This document shows positions 22,877 through 32,339 of a stretch of DNA of 64,000 nucleotides, in pieces; the stretch's first letter is position 1, and each line of letters opens with the position of its first letter. Under the pieces are notes generated by a model. The model was not told the DNA's origin. It worked only from the letters and a program-made list of their open reading frames with translations, and ran no database searches. The stretch comes from JANNSX01 sp041397825 (GTDB taxonomy: Bacteria > Pseudomonadota > Alphaproteobacteria > Rhizobiales > Hyphomicrobiaceae), in the NCBI GenBank assembly GCA_041397825.1, contig JAWKVX010000002.1:310001-374000 (forward strand), read 5' to 3'. The translations under genes were made by a program, and so were the position numbers.

Positions 22877-24247
22877 CTAGGCGAGCCGCTCCTTGAGGCC
22901 GCGCGGCAGGACGAGATCGATCGCGAGCATGATCAGGATCGACAGGCCCACCAGTGGGAACACCAAACCGAAGGCGAGGGCGATGAGGAGGATGCCCCTG
23001 GGAATGCGATAGTCGGAGGGGTAGCGCGGTGCGCCGAGCGAGCCTTGAGGCCGCCGCTTCCACCACATTACGCCGGCCGCCACCGCCATTAGGATGATGG
23101 CGAGGCATGCCGCCAGCATCAGTAGCTGGTTGATGCGGCCGAACTCCTGACCCATGTGCACGCTGACGCTCCACTCGATGGCCTTGCCGACCGGCCCGAG
23201 CTCGGCCCAGCCGCCATTGAAGAGCGCCTTGCCGCTGTACTGATCGAGATGGATGATCTGCTCGTTCGCGATCTTGTCAGGATAGACGGAGGCCGAGTAG
23301 ACGCCGTCCGGTCCTGACGGCAAATCGACCGCGTAGCCCTTGGCGATGCCGAGGCCGTCGAAAATCTGGATCGCCTTGGCGAGCCCGATCGGTGGCGCGC
23401 CGGTCTCCATCGACACGGGCATCGGCGCGTTCTCGAGCGACCAGTTGATCTGCGACATCGCCTCCTTCATCGGCACCGTCGACTTGGGCACGTCGTCCCA
23501 GTATTGCGGCGGGTAGCCGAGCCCGGCCTGGTCGGAGTAGGCGGTGAGCTTGGCGCCCCAGAAGCCCGACCAGGGCATGCCGGTGAGAGCCAGGAAGAAG
23601 ATGAACACCGCGGCGAAGGCGCCCGTCACGGCGTGCAGGTCCCGCCAGAACACGCGCCGCTTGGCCGTGCCGCGAATGCTGACGACGCCACCCGACTGCT
23701 GTCGCGGCCACCACAGATAGATACCGGTCACGACCAGGATCATCGCCCAGCCGCCCACCACCTCGATGATCCGGTTGGTGAACCAGCCGAAGTATTCGAG
23801 ATTGTGGATCTTGCGCATCAGGAACATGAACGGCGAGTTGGCGAACTTGCCGTCGGAGAGCTGTCCGATGACCTTGCCGTCGTACGGATTGACGTAGACG
23901 ACCATCTTCTCGCCCGCCTCCGTCTTGATGCGGACCTGGGCCGCGCGATCGGGCTCCGAAGGCGGAACGAAGCCCCGGACGCTTCCAGGCAAGCTCGCGC
24001 TCGCCTTGGCGACGAGATCGTCGGCGGGCAGCGGCATCGTCTTGGCCGGCTCGACGAGGATGTAGCTCCCGTACATGACCCGGTTGAGCTCGTCCTTGAA
24101 GAGATAGAGGCCCCCAGTGGTGGCCATCATCACAAGGAAGGGCAGCGCGAGCAGCCCGGCATAGAAGTGCCAGCGCCAGATGGCGCGATAGAGCAGAGAC
24201 GAGGTCGAGCTTGTGCCCGCCTCCTCTGCGGATGCAGTCAGCGTCAT
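22877..24247 (-). CDS. PepSY-associated membrane protein
   Basis: A 456-residue inner-membrane protein with four main hydrophobic segments (about 25-50, 170-195, 215-240, 375-400, and a further hydrophobic C-terminus) and PepSY-type periplasmic domains. WRWHFYAGLLALPF, RKIHNLEYFG and RDLHAVTGAFAAVF are typical of PepSY_TM proteins, whose conserved His residues may hold heme. Family members are linked to siderophore-iron reduction and copper handling. A GAGG precedes the ATG. Neighbouring DUF2946 and PCu(A)C genes favour a metal-uptake role; the exact activity is inferred. Confidence 0.85.
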   Translation of the reverse strand: MTLTASAEEAGTSSTSSLLYRAIWRWHFYAGLLALPFLVMMATTGGLYLFKDELNRVMYGSYILVEPAKTMPLPADDLVAKASASLPGSVRGFVPPSEPDRAAQVRIKTEAGEKMVVYVNPYDGKVIGQLSDGKFANSPFMFLMRKIHNLEYFGWFTNRIIEVVGGWAMILVVTGIYLWWPRQQSGGVVSIRGTAKRRVFWRDLHAVTGAFAAVFIFFLALTGMPWSGFWGAKLTAYSDQAGLGYPPQYWDDVPKSTVPMKEAMSQINWSLENAPMPVSMETGAPPIGLAKAIQIFDGLGIAKGYAVDLPSGPDGVYSASVYPDKIANEQIIHLDQYSGKALFNGGWAELGPVGKAIEWSVSVHMGQEFGRINQLLMLAACLAIILMAVAAGVMWWKRRPQGSLGAPRYPSDYRIPRGILLIALAFGLVFPLVGLSILIMLAIDLVLPRGLKERLA

Positions 24248-24318
24248 TGGATATCCTCACGACAAGCGATGCGTACCCAAAATTCGGGGCACGCGGTTTC
24301 AGAGCGGGATTGCGAGGG

Positions 24319-24708
24319 TCAGGCCGCTCTGGCCGGAGGTCCGCGTGAGGAGAGATCGGAAGCGAAGCGGGCTGGCGCCGGCGCGACGGTACGCCATACG
24401 GCAGTTGGCTTGGCCGCCGGCTCGGGCCGCGGGAGGATGATCGCGACCTCGTCCGGGAGCGTGGCGGTGGTGCCCGAGGGATTGTTGCATCCGGCCAGGC
24501 AGCAGTCGCACAGTCCGGATGGCGCCTTGGGAGCGTCCGGCGCGTCGCTCGCTTGGCCTGGCCGGCAGATGCTGTCGCCATACAACGCGGCGAGCGCCAT
24601 CTCGGAGACATGACGGCCGGTGGCGAGGGCCGCGAACGGCAGCTGCACGAGGAAAAAGGCGAGAAGCATTGCAGCCAGCGGGCGCTGGGCCCGCCGAAGT
24701 CGCTGCAT
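24319..24708 (-). CDS. DUF2946-like small membrane/secreted protein
   Basis: A 129-residue protein starting MQRLRRAQRPLAAMLLAFF, with a signal-like hydrophobic segment to about residue 30. A Cys cluster GLCDCCLAGCN follows in the middle, and the C-terminus is SSRGPPARAA, typical of DUF2946. These proteins are often encoded next to copper and PepSY genes and have unknown function; the CDCC...C cluster suggests metal binding. I chose the ATG at 24708, preceded by GGTGG; longer frames run into the divergent phosphatase gene. It heads the DUF2946-PepSY-PCu(A)C group. Confidence 0.65.
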   Translation of the reverse strand: MQRLRRAQRPLAAMLLAFFLVQLPFAALATGRHVSEMALAALYGDSICRPGQASDAPDAPKAPSGLCDCCLAGCNNPSGTTATLPDEVAIILPRPEPAAKPTAVWRTVAPAPARFASDLSSRGPPARAA

Positions 24709-24859
24709 CTGATGTCCACCGCGCATGGGCCGCACGTTCTCGTCTCCCATCGCGCGACACAATGGGCTCTGGCGCCGCACCCTCGTCTGCCATGGCCAAT
24801 GGAGCGCCAGCTCACGGTCTGGTATGTCAGGGGCTCTGCTGCAAACTTCCGCGAGCCCC

Positions 24860-25420
24860 ATGACCCGGTCTATCCATCTCATCCGCCACGGGCAATCGAC
24901 CTGGAACGCGCACTATGCGGCGACCGGCGAAGACCCGTTGCATTTCGATTCCCGCCTGACCGACCTCGGCCACGCCCAGGTCGAGGCGCGCCGCGACGAC
25001 CTCAAGGGCGAGCGCTACGATCTCATCGTCACCTCCCCGCTGACGCGGGCGATCCAGACGACGCTCGGCGTGTTCGCCCCGCATCTCGATCGCACACCCG
25101 TCGTCGTCGAAGCGCTGCACCGCGAGCGTTTGGAGAGCAGCTGCGACATCGGCCGGCCGGCGTCGGTGCTGGCAGGCGAGTTCACGTCGCTCGCCTTCGA
25201 TCACCTCGACGAGGAGTGGTGGCCGAACGGCTGCACGCCCGATCATCGCGGCATCCGCTTCGAGCCGGAGGCGCCATTCAAGAAACGTGTCCGAACCTTC
25301 CGCCATTGGCTCGCCGGCCGGCCCGAGCAACGCATCGCCGTCGTCGGTCATGGCACGTTCTTCTACCATCTCGCCGGTCATGACATGGCCAATTGCCAGC
25401 TGGTGACGTTCGAGGCGTGA
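24860..25420 (+). CDS. Histidine phosphatase superfamily protein
   Basis: A 186-residue phosphoglycerate-mutase-like phosphatase. The RHG motif (HLIRHGQSTWN) supplies the phospho-accepting His near residue 10, TSPLTRAIQT the second phosphate-binding Arg, and VVGHGTFFYHLAG the C-terminal catalytic His. The Glu expected in the middle is probably in HRERLES. The substrate cannot be told. It ends seven bases before mutM and may be co-transcribed with it. Confidence 0.85.
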   Translation: MTRSIHLIRHGQSTWNAHYAATGEDPLHFDSRLTDLGHAQVEARRDDLKGERYDLIVTSPLTRAIQTTLGVFAPHLDRTPVVVEALHRERLESSCDIGRPASVLAGEFTSLAFDHLDEEWWPNGCTPDHRGIRFEPEAPFKKRVRTFRHWLAGRPEQRIAVVGHGTFFYHLAGHDMANCQLVTFEA

Positions 25421-25427
25421 GGCTGTC

Positions 25428-26312
25428 ATGCCTGAGCTGCCCGAGGTCGAAACGGTGATGCGGGGGCTGGCCGCCGTGCTCGTAGGCGGACGAATTCGTC
25501 GCGTCGAGCAGCGCCGGGCCGATCTGCGCTTTGCCTTGCCCGAGCAGTTCGCCGGCCGTCTCTCGGGTCGCCGAATTGAGCGCATGGCCCGGCGCGCCAA
25601 ATACATTCTGGCCCATTTGGATCGCGACGAGGTCCTCGCCATGCACCTCGGCATGACGGGCCGCTTCACGATCGACCCAGCCGGCAGCCAGGCTCGTAAC
25701 CCGGGGGCATTCGTCCACGATGCCGGCGGCGATCCCCGGCACGATCATGTCGTCTTCCACATGGCGGATGGCACGATCGTGACCTTCAATGATGCTCGGC
25801 GGTTCGGCTACATGGACCTTATCCCGGAGTCGGGATTGGCAACCCACAAGCATTTCTCGGGCCTCGGCCCCGAGCCGCTGTCGAACTCATTCGATGCGGT
25901 GGCGCTGGCAACCGCCGCTCGCGACCGCAAGACCGATCTCAAGGCGCTGTTGATGGATCAGCGCGTGGTGGCGGGGCTCGGCAATATCTACGTCGTCGAG
26001 GCGCTGTTTCGAGCGGGTCTCAAGCCTTCGGCGCCGGCACGCCGGCTGACCGATCGTCGCGGCCGGCCGACGCCGAAGGCCGAGGCGCTGGTCAGGGCCG
26101 TCCGGGACGTGCTCGGCGAGGCGATCGAGGCCGGTGGCTCGAGCTTGCGCGACTATCGCCAGGCCGACGGCGCACTCGGCTACTTCCAGAAATCTCATCA
26201 GGTCTACGACCGGGCGGGCGAGCCCTGCCTCAGGCCGGGATGCAGCGGCACCATCCGTCGCATCGTCCAAGGCGGGCGCTCGAGCTTCCATTGCCCGAGG
26301 TGCCAGCGGTAA
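25428..26312 (+). CDS. mutM: Formamidopyrimidine-DNA glycosylase
   Basis: A 294-residue Fpg/MutM that removes 8-oxoguanine and FaPy lesions and nicks the abasic site. The N-terminus MPELPEVETV gives the catalytic Pro2 and Glu3. Lys is in KYILAHL, the helix-two-turn-helix region is LLMDQRVVAGLGNIYVVEALF, and the C-terminal zinc finger has two Cys pairs (CLRPGC and CPRC). All key residues are present. Confidence 0.95.
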   Translation: MPELPEVETVMRGLAAVLVGGRIRRVEQRRADLRFALPEQFAGRLSGRRIERMARRAKYILAHLDRDEVLAMHLGMTGRFTIDPAGSQARNPGAFVHDAGGDPRHDHVVFHMADGTIVTFNDARRFGYMDLIPESGLATHKHFSGLGPEPLSNSFDAVALATAARDRKTDLKALLMDQRVVAGLGNIYVVEALFRAGLKPSAPARRLTDRRGRPTPKAEALVRAVRDVLGEAIEAGGSSLRDYRQADGALGYFQKSHQVYDRAGEPCLRPGCSGTIRRIVQGGRSSFHCPRCQR

Positions 26313-26440
26313 CCGCGACCGGCGCTGCTTCCTGTACGCCGAACCAGATCGTCAAAAAGAAATAGTTTCCAGAAGCAGCGACTTTGCGCATTGTGCTGGG
26401 CTTTGAGCCCACGGCCGTTTCCCATCGAGAAGAGGCAAGC

Positions 26441-27892
26441 ATGATCCGCACCGGCAAGCAGTACATCGAGTCCATCCGCGATGGACGCGAGGTCTTCATC
26501 AACGGCGAGCGGGTGAAGGATGTGCCCTCGCATCCGATGTTCAAGCCTCTCGTCGATGTCCGGGCGCGCATCTACGACATGCAGCACGATGCGAAGTCGC
26601 AGGCCGTGATGACCTATGAGGAGAAGGGCGAGAGGTTCGCCATCGGCTTGAAGCTCCCCTACACACAGGAGGACTGGCAGGCGAAGCGCAGATCCATCGA
26701 TGCACTGATGTGGGATATCGGCGGCGTCGTCACCCGTGTCGGCGACGAGACGATCGGCGAGATGTGGTCGCTCTGGGACGGCAAGGACATCCTGGCCGAG
26801 ATCGATCCGCGGTTCGCCAAGAACATCGAGACGCATATCCAACGAGCCATCAAGGACGATCCGTTCCACGTGTCGGCCAATACCGATCCGAAAGGAGACC
26901 GGTCCAAGCGGCCCCAGGAGCAGGATCCGGACTTCCTCGTCCACGTCGTCAAGGAGACGGATGCCGGCATCGTCATTCGCGGCGCGAAGTACGAGACGGC
27001 GTCCGCCTACGCGAACCAGGCGTTCCTGAAGCCGACGATCGCCAACTGGGGTGATTCCAAGCTTTCGGACTATGCCGTCGGCTGCATCGTCAAGATGAAC
27101 GCGCCTGGCCTGAAGCACATCTGCCGGACGGGCTTCACGGGTCGTGCCGATCCGCGCGACTACCCACTCGCCAACCGTTTCGACGAGGTCGACACGCTTA
27201 TGATCCTCGACAACGTCCTCATTCCCTGGGAGGACGTGCTCTTCTATCAGCACACGCGGGCTGCAGCCTTCATCCGCCAAACTCTGCATCGCTACTCGGC
27301 CTATCCGTTCGTCTACCGCAATCTCGTCGTCGCCGACATGATCATCGGCGCAGCACTCTGGAATGTCCGCCAAACCGGCCTCGATAAGCAGCAGGCCGTG
27401 CAGGAGAAGCTTGCCGAGCTCGCCGTTTACCGTGAGGGCATCAACGCGCATCTGACGGCGGCGATCGCCACGGCAGAGAAGAGCCCGAACGGGCTTCTCA
27501 TGCCCAACCAGTCGCTGCTCCTCACCGGGCGCGTGCATGCCTGCTCGAACCTGCCCCGGATCATCCACATAGCCCGCGAGCTGTGTGGTGGGCAGATCTG
27601 CGTCACTCCCGACGTCGCATCTTTTGAGATGCCGGAGACGAAACCCTGGCTCGAGAAGTTCTATACGATCAACGAGGAATGGGTGGCCGAAGACCGGCGG
27701 AAGCTGCTCGCCTTCGCACGCGATCTCCTGAACTCCGACTACGCCGGTCACAGGCTGACTTTCCAGCTTTTCGCGCAGTCACCGCCCTTTGCCCATCTGG
27801 CGGCGGTCTACCGGACGTTCGACTGGAACACATCTCTTAAATTCACGCATCGAGCGGCAGGCTTGAGCGAGAGGGTGTGGGGCAAGCACTAG
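26441..27892 (+). CDS. 4-hydroxyphenylacetate 3-hydroxylase (HpaB) family protein
   Basis: A 483-residue member of the two-component flavin-dependent HpaB family, which hydroxylates phenols or related substrates with FADH2 from a separate reductase. The N-terminus MIRTGKQYIESIRDGREVFINGERV, split here as TGKQYIESIRDG and EVFINGERV, is characteristic, as is DNVLIPWEDVLFY. I placed the start at the ATG at 26441 after AGAGG. No reductase gene is adjacent. The substrate is not predictable. The following transporter may import an aromatic or amino-acid-like compound, but this is conjecture. Confidence 0.85.
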   Translation: MIRTGKQYIESIRDGREVFINGERVKDVPSHPMFKPLVDVRARIYDMQHDAKSQAVMTYEEKGERFAIGLKLPYTQEDWQAKRRSIDALMWDIGGVVTRVGDETIGEMWSLWDGKDILAEIDPRFAKNIETHIQRAIKDDPFHVSANTDPKGDRSKRPQEQDPDFLVHVVKETDAGIVIRGAKYETASAYANQAFLKPTIANWGDSKLSDYAVGCIVKMNAPGLKHICRTGFTGRADPRDYPLANRFDEVDTLMILDNVLIPWEDVLFYQHTRAAAFIRQTLHRYSAYPFVYRNLVVADMIIGAALWNVRQTGLDKQQAVQEKLAELAVYREGINAHLTAAIATAEKSPNGLLMPNQSLLLTGRVHACSNLPRIIHIARELCGGQICVTPDVASFEMPETKPWLEKFYTINEEWVAEDRRKLLAFARDLLNSDYAGHRLTFQLFAQSPPFAHLAAVYRTFDWNTSLKFTHRAAGLSERVWGKH

Positions 27893-28016
27893 GCGGGGAC
27901 GGCACGCTCCCGTCTTGGTGCTCGATGACGCAACTGCACCCGTTCGTGGTACGATGTCGTCGCTCGGTCTTGATCGGCCGATCCGGAGCACCTGACACTT
28001 GCAACGGGAGATCGAT

Positions 28017-28199
28017 ATGAACGCGACCGAAATCTTCGAGCATGCCCGAGAGCTCTTCGAGGTCCACGGCAGCGCAGCGATCGCCGAAGCCGCGCAGAAG
28101 GCGGCGGCCCTGGAAACCCAGGGAGACGCTGAGGCCGCCAAGGACTGGCGCCGTATCGAGGCAGCCCTGATGCAGATGCGCGGGCCGAACGAGACCTGA
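28017..28199 (+). CDS. Small hypothetical protein, 60 residues
   Basis: A short helical protein, MNATEIFEHARELFEVHGS at the start and rich in Ala and Glu. A GGGAG lies six bases before the ATG. The internal part (AAIAEAAQKAAALETQGD and KDWRRIEAALMQM) looks like two amphipathic helices, as in small alphaproteobacterial proteins of unknown role. It stands between the HpaB gene and the liv transporter on the same strand. Coding quality and ribosome binding site support it; no function can be assigned. Confidence 0.65.
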   Translation: MNATEIFEHARELFEVHGSAAIAEAAQKAAALETQGDAEAAKDWRRIEAALMQMRGPNET

Positions 28200-28524
28200 G
28201 GGGTGGGATCGGTCTGAGCACGTCGACACCTGGCCACTCAGTGCCCGATCGTCGGCGCGGTGCGCGCCGTGATCGAGTAACGGTCAGGGGATGCCAGAGC
28301 GGCGACCGTCGCCCGACTGGGAAAGCGACGGCGGTGTCTCCGGCAGAAGTGGCCGCGGGATGCACACGGACCGAGCGCTGGCGCGCCCATCCGCTGTCCA
28401 CACCGGCTCCGCATTCAACAACCCACCGGGACGATCTTTCTTTTTTCCCGGTACGGGCCTAAATTCGCCCTCACGATAACAATCCAAGATGGGCAACATA
28501 ACGTTCCAACATGGGAGTGCTTGC
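28200..28524. promoter_or_regulatory. Intergenic region before livK
   Basis: This 325-base gap holds no gene that I can support. It ends with ACCGGGA (28425) and TCCCGGT (28446) as a 7-base inverted repeat around a T-rich 14-base loop, followed by an AT-containing stretch ahead of livK. It probably carries the livK promoter and possibly the terminator of the small gene upstream. Confidence 0.4.
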
Positions 28525-29721
28525 ATGAAATTTGTTCGGAAACAACTGCTTATCGCAACGGCGGTCTCCGCTTTGCTTGCTGGCTCGGCGGCCGCCGAGG
28601 AGATCAAGCTCGGCATCGAGCTCGGCTACACGGGCCCGATCGAGTCGATCGCGCCGGTCATGGCGCAGGCCGCCGAGATGGCCATCAAGGAAGTGAACGA
28701 CTCGGGCAAGCTGCTCGATGGCGCGACGGTCACGGCGCTCCGGGCCGACTCGACCTGCGTCGACGCCGCGGCAGCAACTGCCGCCGCCGAGCGCCTCATT
28801 ACCTCGGACAAGATCAACGCCATGGTGGGGGCCGATTGCTCGGGCGTCACCGGTGCGATCCTGCAAAACGTCGCCCGGCCGAACGGCATTGTCATGATCT
28901 CGCCGTCGGCGACCTCGCCGGCGCTCTCGACCGCCGAAGATGATGGCCTGTTCTTCCGCACGGCGCCCTCGGATGCCCGCCAGGGCGAAGTGATGGCCGA
29001 GGTGCTGATGGCACGCGGCGTCAAGTCGGTGGCCGTCACCTTCACCAACAACGACTACGGGAAAGGCCTGTCCGACGCGTTCAAGGCGGCCTTCGAGAAG
29101 GCCGGTGGCGCAGTCACCATCGTCGCGGCGCACGAGGACGGCAAGGCCGACTACTCGGCCGAGGTCGGCGCGTTGGCATCGGCGGGTGGCGACGTGCTGG
29201 TCGTCTGCGGCTATGTCGATCAGGGTGGCAAGGGCATCATCCAGGGTGCGCTCGATGCCGGTGCGTTCAAGACCTTCTATCTGCCGGACGGCATGTATGG
29301 CGACTCGCTCATCGCCGCCATCGGCAAGCCACTCGAGGGCTCCTTCGGCGATGTGCCGGGCATCGACAACGACGGTTCGCGGAAGTTCATCGAGATGGCG
29401 AAGGCCGCCGGCTTCGACGGCACGACCTCCTTTGCGCCGGAGAGCTATGACGCGGCTGCCTTGATCCTGCTGGCCATGCAGTCCGCCAAGTCCTCCAAAT
29501 CCGCCGACATCAAGGGCAAGATCACCGAGATCGCCAATGGTCCCGGCGAGAAGATCCTGCCCGGTGAGCTTGCCAAGGGTCTCGAGCTTCTGGCCGCCGG
29601 CACCGCCATCGACTACGAGGGTGCCACGGCAGTGAACCTGGTGGGCTCGGGCGAAAGCAAGGGTAACTACCGGATCTATACGATCAAGGACGGCAAGCAG
29701 GTCACCGACGAGTACAAGTGA
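28525..29721 (+). CDS. livK: Branched-chain amino acid/amide ABC transporter, substrate-binding protein
   Basis: A 398-residue periplasmic type-I binding protein of the Leu/Ile/Val-binding family. The signal peptide runs to about residue 24 (LLAGSAAAEE), followed by IKLGIELGYTGPIESIAP and a ligand-pocket-like ISPSATSPALS. I chose the ATG at 28525 preceded by GGAG. It is the first gene of a five-gene liv operon and is separated from the ATPase genes by a hairpin. The ligand may be an amino acid, urea, amide or aromatic acid. Confidence 0.85.
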   Translation: MKFVRKQLLIATAVSALLAGSAAAEEIKLGIELGYTGPIESIAPVMAQAAEMAIKEVNDSGKLLDGATVTALRADSTCVDAAAATAAAERLITSDKINAMVGADCSGVTGAILQNVARPNGIVMISPSATSPALSTAEDDGLFFRTAPSDARQGEVMAEVLMARGVKSVAVTFTNNDYGKGLSDAFKAAFEKAGGAVTIVAAHEDGKADYSAEVGALASAGGDVLVVCGYVDQGGKGIIQGALDAGAFKTFYLPDGMYGDSLIAAIGKPLEGSFGDVPGIDNDGSRKFIEMAKAAGFDGTTSFAPESYDAAALILLAMQSAKSSKSADIKGKITEIANGPGEKILPGELAKGLELLAAGTAIDYEGATAVNLVGSGESKGNYRIYTIKDGKQVTDEYK

Positions 29722-29748
29722 TCGATCGGCCCAGCTAGAACGTGGCGC

Positions 29749-29773
29749 AACGGCCCGGCCCGACCGGGCCGTT
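29749..29773. terminator. Hairpin between livK and livG
   Basis: AACGGCCCGG and CCGGGCCGTT form a perfect 10-base stem with a five-base loop, 27 bases after the livK stop. In periplasmic binding-protein operons such a structure commonly protects or partly ends the transcript, giving more binding protein than membrane components. Confidence 0.55.
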
Positions 29774-29838
29774 GTCTTACCAAGAAGAGCCGGGCCGTTC
29801 CAGGCACCGGCCCGAACGGGGAGGGGCGGGACGACCGC

Positions 29839-30627
29839 ATGATCGTCGTCGAAAATCTGGTCAAGCGTTTCGGCGGATTCCGAGCCGTCGACGGGGCCTC
29901 GCTCGAGATCAGGAAGGGGACGATCACCGGTCTGATCGGCCCGAATGGTGCGGGCAAGACCACGCTCTTCAACGTCGTCGCCGGCCGCTTTCCCCCGACC
30001 TCCGGTCGCGTCGAGATGGACGGCGAGGACATCACCGGATTGCCGCCGCACGTCCTCTTCGGCAAAGGGTTGCTTCGAACTTTCCAGATCGCGCACGAGT
30101 TCGGTTCGATGACGGTGCGCGAGAATCTGATGATGGTGCCAGGGGGCCAGGCCGGCGAGGCGCTGTGGAACGCCTGGTTCCGACGCGGGCTTGTCGCCGA
30201 GGAGGAGGCGCGGATCCGCCAGAAGGCAGACGAGGTCCTCGAGTTCCTGACCATCGATCATCTCGCCGATCAGAAGGCGAGCCAGATCTCCGGCGGGCAG
30301 AAGAAGCTCCTCGAGCTCGGCCGCACGATGATGGTCGATGCCAAGATCGTCTTCCTCGACGAGGTGGGGGCAGGTGTCAATCGCACGCTCCTCAACACCA
30401 TTGGCGACGCCATCGTCCGCCTCAACAAGGAGCGCGGCTACACATTCTGCGTCATCGAGCACGACATGGATTTCATCGCCCGCCTCTGCGATCCGGTCAT
30501 CTGCATGGCCGAAGGCAAGGTGCTGGCCGAAGGCACGATCGACGAGATCAAGAACGACGAGCGGGTGATCGAGGCCTATCTCGGCACCGGTCTCAAGAAC
30601 AGGGCGAAGGAGGAGGCGATTGGCTGA
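29839..30627 (+). CDS. livG: Branched-chain amino acid ABC transporter ATPase LivG
   Basis: A 262-residue ATPase. Walker A is GPNGAGKTT (residues 34-42), the ABC signature ISGGQKKLLELGR, and Walker B IVFLDEVGAGV. The Walker B tail reads DEV rather than the usual DEP; the catalytic Glu is kept. The H-loop His is in CVIEHDMDF. The gene overlaps livF by eight bases. It energises uptake by the LivHM channel. Confidence 0.9.
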   Translation: MIVVENLVKRFGGFRAVDGASLEIRKGTITGLIGPNGAGKTTLFNVVAGRFPPTSGRVEMDGEDITGLPPHVLFGKGLLRTFQIAHEFGSMTVRENLMMVPGGQAGEALWNAWFRRGLVAEEEARIRQKADEVLEFLTIDHLADQKASQISGGQKKLLELGRTMMVDAKIVFLDEVGAGVNRTLLNTIGDAIVRLNKERGYTFCVIEHDMDFIARLCDPVICMAEGKVLAEGTIDEIKNDERVIEAYLGTGLKNRAKEEAIG

Positions 30628-31330
30628 GCCCTTCCTGATCGGCGAAGGCATGACCGGCGGCTATGGCGGCGCCGACATCCTCAACGACTGCACGATCGCC
30701 GTCGAGACGGGCGAGATCGCCGTGATCGTCGGGCCGAACGGGGCCGGCAAGTCGACGGCCATGAAGGCCGTGTTCGGCATGCTCAACCTGCGCAAGGGGC
30801 GCGTCAGGCTCGAGGGCGAGGACATCACGGCTCTGAGCCCGCAGGCCCGTGTGGCCAAGGGCATGGCCTTCGTGCCGCAAACGCAGAACGTCTTCACATC
30901 GATGACGGTCGAGGAGAACCTCGAGATGGGCGCGTTCCTCAGGCGCGACGACATCCGCGGCACCATGGAGCAGGTCTATCAGCTCTTTCCGATACTGAAG
31001 GAGAAGCGCCGGCAGGCGGCCGGCGAGCTGTCGGGCGGGCAGCGCCAGCAGGTGGCTGTCGGTCGCGCGCTCATGACCGAGCCCAAGGTGCTGATGCTCG
31101 ACGAGCCGACGGCCGGCGTCTCGCCGATCGTCATGGATGAGTTGTTCGACCGCATCATCGAGGTGGCGCGCACCGGCATCTCGATCCTGATGGTCGAGCA
31201 GAATGCCCGCCAGGCCCTCGCGATCGCCGACAAGGGCTATGTGCTCGTCCAGGGCGCCAATCGCTTCACCGATACGGGCAAGGCCCTGCTCGCCGACCCG
31301 GAAGTCCGTCGGTCGTTCCTCGGAGGCTAG
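30620..31330 (+). CDS. livF: Branched-chain amino acid ABC transporter ATPase LivF
   Basis: A 236-residue ATPase with Walker A GPNGAGKST, signature LSGGQRQQVAVGRAL, Walker B VLMLDEPTAGVSP and the H-loop position occupied by Gln (MVEQNARQAL), as is normal for LivF. It is shorter than LivG because it lacks the LivG-specific insertion. It overlaps livG at its start. Confidence 0.9.
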   Translation: MAEPFLIGEGMTGGYGGADILNDCTIAVETGEIAVIVGPNGAGKSTAMKAVFGMLNLRKGRVRLEGEDITALSPQARVAKGMAFVPQTQNVFTSMTVEENLEMGAFLRRDDIRGTMEQVYQLFPILKEKRRQAAGELSGGQRQQVAVGRALMTEPKVLMLDEPTAGVSPIVMDELFDRIIEVARTGISILMVEQNARQALAIADKGYVLVQGANRFTDTGKALLADPEVRRSFLGG

Positions 31331-31331
31331 C

Positions 31332-32339
31332 TTGGACATTCTCAACGCGCTGGTCGCCTTCCTCAATTTCGTGTTCGTACCGGCTGTCTCCTATGGCGCG
31401 CAGCTGGCCCTCGGCGCCCTCGGCGTAACACTGATCTACGGCATCCTCCGCTTCTCGAACTTCGCCCATGCCGACACCATGGCGTTCGGCGCCATGGTGA
31501 CGATCCTCGTGACCTGGTGGCTGCAGGCGGCCGGCATCGGCCTCGGACCGCTGCCAACGGCCCTGCTGGCGCTTCCCGTCGGCATCCTGGCCACCGTCGC
31601 GCTCTTGCTGTTCGTCGACCGGGCCGTCTACCGCTTCTACCGGAGTAAGAAGGTCAACCCGACACTGCTCGTCATCGTCTCGCTCGGCGTCATGTTCGTC
31701 ATGAACGGTGTCGTTCGCTTCATCATCGGCGTCGGTGAGCAGAACTTCGCTGACGGCACGCGATTCATCATCTCGGCTGGCGAGTTCCGGGAGGCGACGG
31801 GTCTCGACGAAGGCCTGGCGATCAAGACGACGCAGGGGGTGACGCTCGTCACCACGGCAATCGCTGTCGCGGCGCTGTTCTGGTTCCTGCAGCGGACGCG
31901 GACCGGCAAGTCGATGCGCGCCTTCTCCGACAACGAGGATCTGGCGCTCCTCTCCGGCATCAGCCCCGACCGCGTGGTCGCCGTTACCTGGATCATCACG
32001 GCGACGCTGGCGGCCGTGGCCGGGGTGCTCTACGGCCTGGAGAAATCCTTCAAACCGTTCACCTACTTTCAGCTCAGCCTGCCGATCTTCGCCGCCGCCA
32101 TCGTCGGCGGCATCGGCAACCCGCTCGGCGCCATCGCCGGCGGCTTCGTGATCGCCTTCAGCGAGGTGATGGTGACTTACGCCTGGCGCAAGGTCGCCGG
32201 GTATTTATTGCCGGAGAGCTGGATGCCGGACGGCCTGATGCAGCTCCTCTCGACCGACTACAAGTTTGCCGTCAGCTTCTCGATTCTCGTGCTGGTGCTG
32301 TTGTTCATGCCGACGGGAATCTTCAGGGGACGAACGTGA
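31332..32339 (+). CDS. livH: Branched-chain amino acid ABC transporter permease LivH
   Basis: A 335-residue permease with about eight hydrophobic segments and the permease signature GVLYGLEKSFKPF ... AAIVGGIGNPLGAIAGG. I chose the TTG at 31332 because a GGAGG lies five bases upstream and immediately follows the livF coding end; longer in-frame starts would lie inside livF. Conserved GILRFSNFAHAD near the N-terminus supports this start. The stop overlaps the livM ATG. Confidence 0.85.
   Translation: MDILNALVAFLNFVFVPAVSYGAQLALGALGVTLIYGILRFSNFAHADTMAFGAMVTILVTWWLQAAGIGLGPLPTALLALPVGILATVALLLFVDRAVYRFYRSKKVNPTLLVIVSLGVMFVMNGVVRFIIGVGEQNFADGTRFIISAGEFREATGLDEGLAIKTTQGVTLVTTAIAVAALFWFLQRTRTGKSMRAFSDNEDLALLSGISPDRVVAVTWIITATLAAVAGVLYGLEKSFKPFTYFQLSLPIFAAAIVGGIGNPLGAIAGGFVIAFSEVMVTYAWRKVAGYLLPESWMPDGLMQLLSTDYKFAVSFSILVLVLLFMPTGIFRGRT

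Noticed and set aside
28471..30651. Long minus-strand open frame opposite livK and livG
   Set aside because: Antisense to clear transporter genes; composition is typical of a shadow frame, rich in Asp, Arg and Gly.
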